A DNA stretch of 47,649 nucleotides from a virus. Below, in pieces: positions 34,475-40,388 of this stretch; the stretch's first letter is position 1, and the number at the start of each line of letters is the position of its first letter. Location of the stretch: positions 1-47,649 of IMG/VR virus record IMGVR_UViG_3300008954_003537; one strand, written 5' to 3'. The notes beneath the pieces are model-generated. The model ran no database searches. It was not told the origin of the DNA and worked only from the letters and a program-made list of their open reading frames with translations. A program made the translations under genes and the position numbers.

Positions 34475-35092
34475 CTAATTAGTCTGCAACATTTCTTCTA
34501 ATCTTTCTTTAATATATGATTCGCTATAGCCATAAACACCATCATATATAACCCGATTACGGTCAATAAAAACAAAAGTAGGATAAGCCCCAATAGGATA
34601 AGCCCCCTCATCGGGATCTCCTATCAAATCTGTGCTTCCTAATAAAACTTTCGCTGTCGTAATACCATATGCATCCATCCAAGCGGTGGCATCGGCAGTA
34701 TCTGGCTGATTATTCTCAACATCTGCTAATAAAACAGTCACAATTTGCACTCCTTCTGAATCGTATTCATCTTGAAGAGATTGAGATGTCTGCGCAGCGG
34801 AGCGGCATGCCGAACACCACATTGTGGAGAAATCAAGGACAACAATGTCGCCTTTCTGGCTATATAATTCCCATGTCTGTAGTACGTGATCTGGGAGAAC
34901 TAAATTACACACTGTATCTCCAATATTTTGACTACAATCTTCAGACGCGTGTACTCCGTAAACAGTTGAACCAGTGTCCTCGTTTTCAACAACTCCCACA
35001 ATAACTTCATCTGCTGCAGCAGCTTCAGTGTCTATTGTCACTGGTGCGCTTTTAGTACAAGCAAATAATAATAAAAACAATAATTTAAACAT
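34475..35092 (-). CDS. Thioredoxin-like (TlpA-type) lipoprotein
   Basis: 205 residues. MFKLLFLLLFACTKS is a short signal peptide with a lipobox-like LFAC, so a membrane-anchored periplasmic protein is predicted. A spacer rich in Ala/Glu/Asp follows, then a thioredoxin fold: DIVVLDFSTMWCSACRSAAQ with the redox pair C-S-A-C near residue 92, VTVLLADVE, and IGAYPTFVFIDRNRVIYDGVYGY with the cis-proline (YPT). TlpA-like proteins reduce or oxidise disulfides in the cell envelope. Phage genes of this kind are uncommon. GAGGG precedes ATG at 35090-35092. A 47-base gap separates it from the upstream gene. Confidence 0.85.
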   Translation of the reverse strand: MFKLLFLLLFACTKSAPVTIDTEAAAADEVIVGVVENEDTGSTVYGVHASEDCSQNIGDTVCNLVLPDHVLQTWELYSQKGDIVVLDFSTMWCSACRSAAQTSQSLQDEYDSEGVQIVTVLLADVENNQPDTADATAWMDAYGITTAKVLLGSTDLIGDPDEGAYPIGAYPTFVFIDRNRVIYDGVYGYSESYIKERLEEMLQTN

Positions 35093-35139
35093 AATAATTC
35101 CCTCTTCTATTAGTAACTATTAAGCTTTTTTAAATTTCT

Positions 35140-35634
35140 CTATCTTTCTGAGTGCGCCGTGTCCGTTCTTACTGGCGTATTACCTGTTCCTTTTGCTCTT
35201 TTAACCAAATCTGATGAGCTTTCTGACTTGGTGCTGCCTCCAACTCCCCACATCAACTCAATACCCAATTTATTACAGACATCAACTTCAGGTGTATTAG
35301 TTTTCTTTCTATCACCACCATTTGCAAAATATGTTGGCTTGTGACGCCTAATCGCTTCACAAACGGTACCGTCTGTGTCATTGACGGAATCTACTAAAAC
35401 GACACCCTTAATAGCATCTAATACTTCTTTTCTTTGATCAAACGTCATAAAAACAAAGCCTTTCTTGCGATATAGCCATTGGTCTGAGTTTGCTATAACG
35501 ATTACATCGCCAAATTTAGCCGCATCCAAAATGAGCCTAATATGTCCTACGTGTACAGGATCGAATCCACCCGATACCATCACGGTTGGCCTAGGCCCTT
35601 CTTTTCCATCAAACATTTCTAATGATACTGTCAT
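35140..35634 (-). CDS. Cytidylyltransferase-like nucleotidyltransferase
   Basis: 164 residues. VMVSGGFDPVHVGHIRLILDA holds the HxGH motif of the glycerol-3-phosphate cytidylyltransferase/HldE-C/PPAT superfamily; VIVIANSDQWLYRKKGF, MTFDQRKEVLDAI and VVLVDSVNDTDGTV follow, with ANGGDRKKTNTPE as the later binding loop. A C-terminal Ser/Thr-rich tail replaces the usual ISSTxI segment (SSSDLVKR). It activates a sugar or polyol phosphate, substrate unknown. Strong AAGGAG before ATG at 35632-35634. It is next to the phosphomannomutase, so a role in nucleotide-sugar supply is likely. Confidence 0.82.
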   Translation of the reverse strand: MTVSLEMFDGKEGPRPTVMVSGGFDPVHVGHIRLILDAAKFGDVIVIANSDQWLYRKKGFVFMTFDQRKEVLDAIKGVVLVDSVNDTDGTVCEAIRRHKPTYFANGGDRKKTNTPEVDVCNKLGIELMWGVGGSTKSESSSDLVKRAKGTGNTPVRTDTAHSER

Positions 35635-35647
35635 TTTATCTCCTTTT

Positions 35648-36466
35648 TTAAAATCTACGCATTAGTTCTTCTATAATATAGTTGTCTATTATCTCTATTG
35701 TCTCTTCCGGGCTCCCTGTTTCAAAAGCGCGCTGTTTCGGCTTAAGAAAATTAAATATTTCATAATCATTTCCACCAACTCCACATCTATCACCTACAAA
35801 CCAAAAATCCCAATCTCCTTCTTCGAAGTGGCTCAGAGCATATGTTTTATCCCATCCTTTGGGATATATATCAAAAGATGTGTTGCCTCCGAGCTTGATT
35901 GTTGCATCAAATTCATTGTTTTTTACAAAATCACATAACACATCAAAATATTTACTACGTATTTTGTACTCTTTATCCATCTTGGTAAACTCTTCTCTTT
36001 GTTCTGGTGTGGCATTGCGACCGATTGGGCACCAGTTAATCATCGACTCACGGTTCTGTATGAAATGCCCCGACAACGGAATTGTATAATCTGCGTTCTG
36101 AACTATCTCTCCCTGAAGAGTGCACAATTTATTCAAAATTTTATTAAAAATATCTTCACCAATGTGCCTCTCCATAGAAACATTGTGTATTTCATGAAAA
36201 AGAAGATTTTCTTCTGCGTGGGGTATAAAATATTTTGTACCATTACAGGGCAACAAGTGACAATTGCTACGAACAATAGGATCATTCAAGACTGGCCACA
36301 ATTGTTCCTTAATATATTCCATATCGCTTCCTGTTACAAAAGCAATCTCTGCATATCTAGCTAACTCTCTGAGAACTAACAACATATTCTTTTCTATAGA
36401 CTGCCTTGCTTCTGTCAGGGTTCCATCAACATCAAACAGAACAAGGGTATTGGGTACAATAATCAT
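35648..36466 (-). CDS. Eukaryotic-type phosphomannomutase (HAD family)
   Basis: 272 residues from ATG at 36464-36466, selected for GAGGAG and ATGA overlap with the upstream stop. HAD nucleophile motif LVLFDVDGTLTEAR (D12, D14), then VTGSDMEYIKEQL, FIQNRESMINWCPIGRN, REEFTKMDKEYKIR, GGNTSFDIYPKGWDK and FVGDRCGVGGNDYEIF. This order matches human PMM1/PMM2, the alpha-PMM1 HAD family, and not the bacterial ManB/AlgC phosphohexomutase fold. It interconverts mannose-6- and mannose-1-phosphate, the precursor for GDP-mannose and thus for gmd in the glycan island. Normal PMM length is about 250. Confidence 0.93.
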   Translation of the reverse strand: MIIVPNTLVLFDVDGTLTEARQSIEKNMLLVLRELARYAEIAFVTGSDMEYIKEQLWPVLNDPIVRSNCHLLPCNGTKYFIPHAEENLLFHEIHNVSMERHIGEDIFNKILNKLCTLQGEIVQNADYTIPLSGHFIQNRESMINWCPIGRNATPEQREEFTKMDKEYKIRSKYFDVLCDFVKNNEFDATIKLGGNTSFDIYPKGWDKTYALSHFEEGDWDFWFVGDRCGVGGNDYEIFNFLKPKQRAFETGSPEETIEIIDNYIIEELMRRF

Positions 36467-36723
36467 TTTCTCCTCTGGGTAGGAAATGCCCAAAAATCGT
36501 CATCTTTTTCTGAAATTGTTTCATATCGATTTGCACATTGGCATTTCCCGTAAACCACATAATCTAATCTTCCATATTGCGCACATGATGACTCACACTG
36601 TGTTATCACTGCTGGGAAGTTTGCTTGGCGAGTATATTCATATATCGCATAGCACGTAGCGAGACTCACTACTAACACAATTTTAAAAATATATTCTAAT
36701 CTATCTCTCTCAATTTTATCCAC
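36463..36723 (-). CDS. Small single-pass membrane protein with cysteine-rich outer domain
   Basis: 86 residues from GTG at 36721-36723, with AAAGG eight bases upstream. A charged N-terminus (DKIERDRLEY) precedes one transmembrane helix (IFKIVLVVSLATCYAIYEY). The following part carries four cysteines as CESSC and CQC, which would form disulfides if exported to the periplasm. Function unknown. It lies between another membrane protein and the phosphomannomutase, with overlapping reading frames on both sides. Confidence 0.65.
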   Translation of the reverse strand: MDKIERDRLEYIFKIVLVVSLATCYAIYEYTRQANFPAVITQCESSCAQYGRLDYVVYGKCQCANRYETISEKDDDFWAFPTQRRK

Positions 36724-36953
36724 AAATTAAGCCTTTTGTCATAGATTAATCTATTTCGTGCCAGATCATCTCTAATATCCTCATTAGGATACACTATATC
36801 TGGAACAAGTGTAGGATAATTTATCAATTCTTCAAATTCTCTTTTGATTTTTCTTTTATGCTGTAAGTAAATAATGCCAGCAAACAAAAGCATGCTCGCC
36901 ATAAATAAACCAAATATTAGGTAAAAATCATTCAGGATTGATAACGTAACCAA
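36696..36953 (-). CDS. Small single-pass membrane protein
   Basis: 85 residues, apparently starting with TTG at 36951-36953 (GGGAG about 12 bases upstream, so the start is uncertain). DFYLIFGLFMASMLLFAGIIYL is one transmembrane helix, followed by a basic stop-transfer segment (QHKRKIKREFEEL) and a soluble charged tail. Orientation by the positive-inside rule is C-terminus in the cytoplasm. It overlaps the von Willebrand lipoprotein gene by 26 bases and the next membrane protein gene by 28. No family recognised. Confidence 0.62.
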   Translation of the reverse strand: MVTLSILNDFYLIFGLFMASMLLFAGIIYLQHKRKIKREFEELINYPTLVPDIVYPNEDIRDDLARNRLIYDKRLNLWIKLREID

Positions 36954-37833
36954 CTTCGATTAAACTCCCTTCTGATGGTATAAAATCTAAATATACCGTA
37001 TTTGTGTTAGATAAATAGTACCATTCTTCTGTTGGGATTTTGTCTAAATAAACAACGATACTATCTTCAACAGGCGTATGATTTAAATTAATATAATCTA
37101 TGGGGCCTGTCAAAAAGGTACTATCTGACAACCAGGCTTCCCAATCGGTACAAATATCAATTCCCATTTTGCCATAATATGCTACTAAATCAATATATTT
37201 GTCCCCAATGTTGATAGAGGAATATTCACATTCACTATTTTCTGTTACAACTATAGCCACTGCATCGTGTTGTACGTCGCTATATTCCGCCTTGAGCCAT
37301 TCATGCATTACGGATGGAGTAATGCTGCTTTGTTCATCTTCATCTGAAATAAAAATAAATAATTTGTCTGCAGTCTCTCTAAGAAATTGAATTCCTTCAT
37401 CAGTAAATGAAAAATCATACAAAGCATGAAAACCTTCCTCTTTGCTATCAAGGCCCAATTGATATGGTGCTAGTAAAATATCAATAGATGTTGACATTAT
37501 ATCATAAGGACCAATAAAATATGGATCCCTTAAAGAGCTATTAATAAAACCAATCTGATAATCGAAGGTAATAGTCTCAATATCACCTTTTAATAGCTCA
37601 ATACCACGACTAACTTGTTCATAGTTATCGTTCATTGAGCAAGAGGTGTCTAGTATTACCAAAACATCTAATTGTTCTGTTTCGGCTGGCTGAACTAATG
37701 ATTGAATTATAACTTCTGTCGGGAGAATCTCTTCTACGTCTTCCACCACAGTGGATATCCCGAAATCTTGGACACATCCAAAAATCATAAACAGAGCTAA
37801 ATATGTATAAGTTAAAACCTTCCTAATGATCAT
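36928..37833 (-). CDS. Von Willebrand factor A domain lipoprotein
   Basis: 301 residues from ATG at 37831-37833 (a GTG one codon earlier is also possible). MIIRKVLTYTYLALFMIFGC is a signal peptide with lipobox-like IFGC. LDVLVILDTSCSMNDNYEQ near residue 60 supplies the MIDAS motif (DxSxS), and LFIFISDEDEQSS a later acidic strand, typical of a VWA domain with metal-dependent protein binding. The C-terminus has beta-rich repeats (VEDSIVVYLDKIP, NTVYLDFIPSEGSLIEVGYV). VWA lipoproteins are common in bacteria such as Myxococcota-like groups but rare in phages. It may alter the host surface or bind envelope proteins; this is inference. Confidence 0.82.
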   Translation of the reverse strand: MIIRKVLTYTYLALFMIFGCVQDFGISTVVEDVEEILPTEVIIQSLVQPAETEQLDVLVILDTSCSMNDNYEQVSRGIELLKGDIETITFDYQIGFINSSLRDPYFIGPYDIMSTSIDILLAPYQLGLDSKEEGFHALYDFSFTDEGIQFLRETADKLFIFISDEDEQSSITPSVMHEWLKAEYSDVQHDAVAIVVTENSECEYSSINIGDKYIDLVAYYGKMGIDICTDWEAWLSDSTFLTGPIDYINLNHTPVEDSIVVYLDKIPTEEWYYLSNTNTVYLDFIPSEGSLIEVGYVINPE

Positions 37834-37885
37834 CACAATCGCAAGGAGTATATCCGCAGCATGGACACCTAAAATTAGGATCCAC
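37823..37885 (-). CDS. Candidate cysteine-rich microprotein, 20 residues
   Basis: Starts with GTG at 37883-37885 and ends with TAG at 37823-37825. The product would read MDPNFRCPCCGYTPCDCDDH: five cysteines in CPCC and CDC, suggesting metal binding. A very strong AGGGAGG Shine-Dalgarno lies five bases upstream, and the stop region overlaps the start of the VWA lipoprotein, which itself lacks a Shine-Dalgarno. It may be a real microprotein or a leader that couples translation of the lipoprotein. Too short to judge from composition alone. Confidence 0.4.
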   Translation of the reverse strand: MDPNFRCPCCGYTPCDCDDH

Positions 37886-37910
37886 AGCCACCTCCCTACT
37901 AGTACTTAGT

Positions 37911-38114
37911 TTAGTCGAGGGGAAAGAGATCTTCTTCCTTAACTTTTCTAATAGTACCTTCGCCATCGATAAAAATTTCATAATCATAATAGGCTCCCTC
38001 TTGAAATACCTCTAATATGACTGCTCGTTTGGTTACTTTGAGCAATTCAGAGTCTGGGAATAATACATAGTTTACAAATTCATCTTGTTGATAGCTTTTC
38101 TTCTTCTTGCTCAT
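37911..38114 (-). CDS. Small protein, unknown function
   Basis: 67 residues: a basic start (SKKKKSYQQDEF), then beta-rich segments (AVILEVFQEGAYYDYEIFIDGEGTIRKV) and an acidic end (EEDLFPLD). The pattern looks like a small SH3/KOW-like beta barrel, which is a guess from the alternation of strands. ATG at 38112-38114 lies within the end of the preceding gene, with only a weak upstream AGCGG. Nothing indicates a pathway. Confidence 0.6.
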   Translation of the reverse strand: MSKKKKSYQQDEFVNYVLFPDSELLKVTKRAVILEVFQEGAYYDYEIFIDGEGTIRKVKEEDLFPLD

Positions 38115-38274
38115 TAAATGTCCGCTTCGTTATTAACTCTTTTCTCTTCAATCTTTTTTTCTTTTCTATCAAATGCCATAAATCCTCTAATTGATCCTTA
38201 AAAATATCATTAGCTACCTTTTTTTTTCTTTTGGATTTATCACTAAGGCTTGGAGTTCTGCGCTTTTTTGGCAT
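38080..38274 (-). CDS. Small highly basic protein, unknown function
   Basis: 64 residues, nearly half charged and mostly Lys/Arg (PKKRRTPSLSDKSKRKKKV at the N-terminus; KKKRLKRKELITKRTF later) with a short amphipathic helix between (FKDQLEDLWHLIEK). Nucleic-acid binding is plausible from charge only. ATG at 38272-38274 overlaps the TAA of the upstream gene (TAATG), supporting its reality through coupling. It overlaps the following gene by 35 bases. Confidence 0.58.
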   Translation of the reverse strand: MPKKRRTPSLSDKSKRKKKVANDIFKDQLEDLWHLIEKKKRLKRKELITKRTFNEQEEEKLSTR

Positions 38275-38522
38275 TAATGAACTTCTCCATCAACAATATC
38301 TTTTCTACGAATTTCTCTAAAGCCTTTTAAACTAGGAGGCTCTTCATCGTTATTTCGTTTGCGATATTCATATTCCGCAAGATATCCCATTGTTTCTATT
38401 ATTCCGTCATTCTTGCCATTCATATCTTTAGATCTAAAGAATAAATCGCTCACTATGGCGTCAAGTGTCTCATCTGATAAAGCTTCAAAAAAACAATTCA
38501 GATTCATTGTCTCTGTTGGCAT
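38274..38522 (-). CDS. Small acidic protein, unknown function
   Basis: 82 residues from ATG at 38520-38522 (MPTETMNLNCFFEAL), chosen for AGAGG five bases upstream; an earlier in-frame start would include that site. Helical first half (SDETLDAIVSDLFF), then a segment with YLAEYEYRKRNNDEEPPSLKG. No family recognised. The Shine-Dalgarno begins right after the tmRNA 3' end, with no terminator between, so the gene is probably on the same precursor transcript as the tmRNA. Confidence 0.6.
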   Translation of the reverse strand: MPTETMNLNCFFEALSDETLDAIVSDLFFRSKDMNGKNDGIIETMGYLAEYEYRKRNNDEEPPSLKGFREIRRKDIVDGEVH

Positions 38523-38536
38523 TTTTCCTCTCAAAA

Positions 38537-38874
38537 TGGTGGAGTGCAGGGGAATTGAACCCCTGTCCAGAATATCTCTAATACTAAGTCATTCACAAGC
38601 TTGGTCAGTTTACTATCACAAACTGACAAAGATAGATGGTTATAATCTAATGCTTACCATCCTGTTGCATTAGATGGGTTGATTTTTGCAACTTATCTGT
38701 TGTTTTGCTCAAATTGGATAGAAGGCTTTGAGCAGCCTCCTCGATTATGCCGCTAGTGCGACTGCTTCGAAGTGTTTGTTGTTATTGGCAACTATTAAAT
38801 TTGAACTGTTGAGGTCGTATCTAACCTACTTGCACTCTTTATTTTCCTTACCCTGTCGAAACCATTAGCACCCC
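38537..38874 (-). ncRNA. ssrA: tmRNA (ssrA), one-piece
   Basis: Full-length tmRNA of 338 bases. The 5' end reads GGGGTGCTAATGGTTTCGAC, the canonical start, and the 3' end has a T-arm (AGGGG-TTCAATT-CCCCT) and GCACTCCACCA with encoded CCA. The seven-pair acceptor stem includes G3:U70, the identity element for alanyl-tRNA synthetase. An internal reading frame (38745-38789) gives the degradation tag. tmRNA rescues stalled ribosomes by adding the tag and releasing them. A possible poor promoter lies just upstream; processing from a longer transcript is also possible. This is the only stretch in the window over 300 bases without a protein gene. Confidence 0.96.
38745..38789 (-). other. tmRNA tag-peptide reading frame
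   Basis: Within the tmRNA, resume codon GCC at 38787-38789, preceded by AATAGTT (compare TTAGTC before the resume codon in E. coli), then fourteen codons and TAA at 38745-38747. The encoded tag is ANNNKHFEAVALAA, to which the charged alanine is added in front. It ends in ALAA, the ClpXP/ClpAP recognition end shared with most bacteria, but is longer than the usual ten codons. Confidence 0.93.
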
Positions 38875-38884
38875 TTAGTATATA

Positions 38885-39091
38885 TCACTTCTTACAAACA
38901 ATGACACCAACTGGAGAATGATCTTTATCATCTAGCCAAATTAGTGTCTCTTTTTTGGTTTTTTCTTTTACAGAAAATTTAAATTCAATTTCTTTATTTG
39001 CTTTCTTAAGAGCTAAAGCTTGTGTTTTGTGTTGGCTAATCAAGTCTCCCTGAATAAACCTACCATTCCATTTATAAAGCTTGCAAATCAC
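38885..39091 (-). CDS. Small basic protein, unknown function
   Basis: 68 residues from GTG at 39089-39091, with AGGA eight bases upstream. Starts ICKLYKWNGRFIQGDLISQHKTQALALKKANKEIEF, then FSVKEKTKKETLIWLDDKDHSPVGVIVCKK; strand-helix-strand alternation suggests a small alpha/beta fold. Basic overall. It overlaps the upstream gene by 20 bases and ends 10 bases before the tmRNA. No family recognised. Confidence 0.58.
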   Translation of the reverse strand: MICKLYKWNGRFIQGDLISQHKTQALALKKANKEIEFKFSVKEKTKKETLIWLDDKDHSPVGVIVCKK

Positions 39092-39311
39092 AAATCATAT
39101 CCTGTGGTTCAAAGACTCTAATAGTATCAATTCTGAACCAATTAGTATCAGTGTTAGAAGAAGGCGAATTATACATATTCGTTGGTTTTCCATTTAACCA
39201 ATTAACTTTAACCCATTTCCACGTGGTTTCGTTTTTTTCATCTATAACGTTTCCAAATTGAATTTGGTTTACACCATGAATATGGTATACCGATTTACCG
39301 ACTAATGACAT
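39072..39311 (-). CDS. Small beta-rich protein, unknown function
   Basis: 79 residues: SLVGKSVYHIHGVNQIQFGNVIDE, then TTWKWVKVNWLNGKP and NWFRIDTIRVFEPQDM. The strand pattern and aromatic residues resemble small SH3-like barrels that phages use for protein or nucleic-acid binding, but this is a structural guess. Strong AAGGAG before ATG at 39309-39311. It is three bases after the helix-turn-helix gene and downstream of an internal sigma70-like promoter. Confidence 0.62.
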   Translation of the reverse strand: MSLVGKSVYHIHGVNQIQFGNVIDEKNETTWKWVKVNWLNGKPTNMYNSPSSNTDTNWFRIDTIRVFEPQDMICDLQAL

Positions 39312-39313
39312 TT

Positions 39314-39667
39314 TTACTCCTTATCTTTAAAATAATCATCAACTTCATATGTCTTAAGAAGTTTTACGAATTCTACATATGTCAATCCTAGAAATCTAGC
39401 AGCATCCTTTTTTGATTTGGTAGTGGATATTGCAAATTTCAGTAATGACTCCTTTATAATATACCCTGTTTTTCTCCAAATGTCAAGTCCATAGAGACGA
39501 TTATTGATCATTTTAGCAGAAAGTTCTAATTTTATAGCTATTAAATCTTCAAGTGTCAGTGAATTAATGAGAACTAACAAGCTATCATCAATTTTATTTT
39601 CATTAATCAGATAATTGATAACACTTTTGTATTCAGTTGTGCTTTTTCTTTTGTTATGCTTTTTCAT
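39314..39667 (-). CDS. Putative Fis-like helix-turn-helix protein
   Basis: 117 residues. The C-terminal part LKFAISTTKSKKDAARFLGLTYVEFVKLLKTY fits the Fis/NtrC-type (HTH_8) pattern: a helix, an A-A-x-x-L-G turn and a recognition helix ending in L-x-x-Y. The N-terminal half is helical (LINSLTLEDLIAIKLELSAKM). DNA binding is inferred. It is the first gene after a sigma70-like promoter and contains a second one, so it may be an early regulator. ATG at 39665-39667 lacks a clear Shine-Dalgarno. Confidence 0.65.
   Translation of the reverse strand: MKKHNKRKSTTEYKSVINYLINENKIDDSLLVLINSLTLEDLIAIKLELSAKMINNRLYGLDIWRKTGYIIKESLLKFAISTTKSKKDAARFLGLTYVEFVKLLKTYEVDDYFKDKE
39458..39486 (-). promoter_or_regulatory. 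Sigma70-like promoter inside the helix-turn-helix gene
   Basis: Minus strand: TTGACA (39481-39486), 17-base spacer, TATATT (39458-39463), 11 of 12 matches to consensus. It lies in the coding sequence and could drive the two small genes downstream and the tmRNA. Coding constraint could explain the match by chance. Confidence 0.48.
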
Positions 39668-39738
39668 GTACTATTATGATAGTATAACTTTATATAACTA
39701 ATATTAAATTAAGAAGACTACCAAGAATTAATATAATA

Positions 39739-39767
39739 AATGTAATCACGGATGTTTTAGGTGTCAA
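39739..39767 (-). promoter_or_regulatory. Sigma70-like promoter upstream of the helix-turn-helix gene
   Basis: Minus strand: TTGACA (39762-39767), 17-base spacer, TACATT (39739-39744), 10 of 12 matches. It lies in a 113-base AT-rich gap between the helix-turn-helix gene and a virion-like gene, and would give a leader of about 65 bases. Position at a change from virion-type to auxiliary genes supports it. Confidence 0.6.
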
Positions 39768-39780
39768 GGATTATTTTAAA

Positions 39781-40386
39781 TTATTTTGCTTTAGGTACTA
39801 ATTGTATTGTTAAAATTTTACTGCCGGCCCCATGTTGCCCATCAGTTATCTGTGAATTGACTAATTCATAGGTTGATGCCGATGGGAGATCGGGATTAGC
39901 ATTAAAAAAGTCTTTGAGCAATTGCGATGCAACACTTTTCACCATCATAGATGCCGCAGCCTCCTTGGATGTTTTATTGCCCATTATATTTTCGCCAGAT
40001 TCGACTTCAATATTGAACGTTCCATCTCCATTATCAAAGACTTTTCCGCTAGCGCCATTGCCATAATCTTTTGAAAAATCCGCTTCAACTTCAGCTTGTT
40101 GTGCTGCCGCATCAGCATCTCCCCCTACATCTGTTTCATATTCCTGAGAAGGACCACCTGGGCCCGCAAGCTGTGTCATGAGCGCTGCTTTGGCGCCTAA
40201 TTTAGCTAACCAAGCCGGCATTACTTCTTCGAGTTGTTCTTCCGTTAAATAAATGCCTCTTTTACTGTATTCTTCGTGTAGAAAAGTCTTAAGTTGATTA
40301 TGAGATTTAAAAGCTTTTTGTTTGAGAGCATCTGCAATCTTTTCTTCAATAAGATATTTATTCCAATTTTCCATTATGAGTTTCAT
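39781..40386 (-). CDS. Probable virion/prohead protein with N-terminal W-x(2-3)-L-I-E motif
   Basis: 201 residues. N-terminus MKLIMENWNKYLIEEKIADA, of a type seen at the start of several proteins in this region (Trp, then an L-x-E). An LIE sequence could be a T4 gp21-like prohead protease site (L/I-x-E). A charged helix follows, then Gly/Ala/Asp-rich low complexity (AGPGGPSQEYETDVGGDADAAAQQA) and a compact C-terminal domain (GKVFDNGDGTFNIEVESGE, KILTIQLVPKA). Function unknown; a head-associated protein is inferred. ATG at 40384-40386. Confidence 0.6.
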   Translation of the reverse strand: MKLIMENWNKYLIEEKIADALKQKAFKSHNQLKTFLHEEYSKRGIYLTEEQLEEVMPAWLAKLGAKAALMTQLAGPGGPSQEYETDVGGDADAAAQQAEVEADFSKDYGNGASGKVFDNGDGTFNIEVESGENIMGNKTSKEAAASMMVKSVASQLLKDFFNANPDLPSASTYELVNSQITDGQHGAGSKILTIQLVPKAK

Positions 40387-40388
40387 AA

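Noticed and set aside
37867-37885. Short inverted repeat CCTAA / TTAGG between small genes
   Set aside because: Five pairs with a two-base loop, inside a candidate microprotein; not a credible terminator.
38537-38620. tRNA-like T-arm and CCA end taken as a tRNA gene
   Set aside because: It is the 3' half of the tmRNA; no D-arm or anticodon arm of a tRNA is present.
38875-38910. Promoter directly before the tmRNA
   Set aside because: Only poor boxes (TTGGTG and GATATA) with an 18-base spacer; the tmRNA may instead be processed from a longer transcript.
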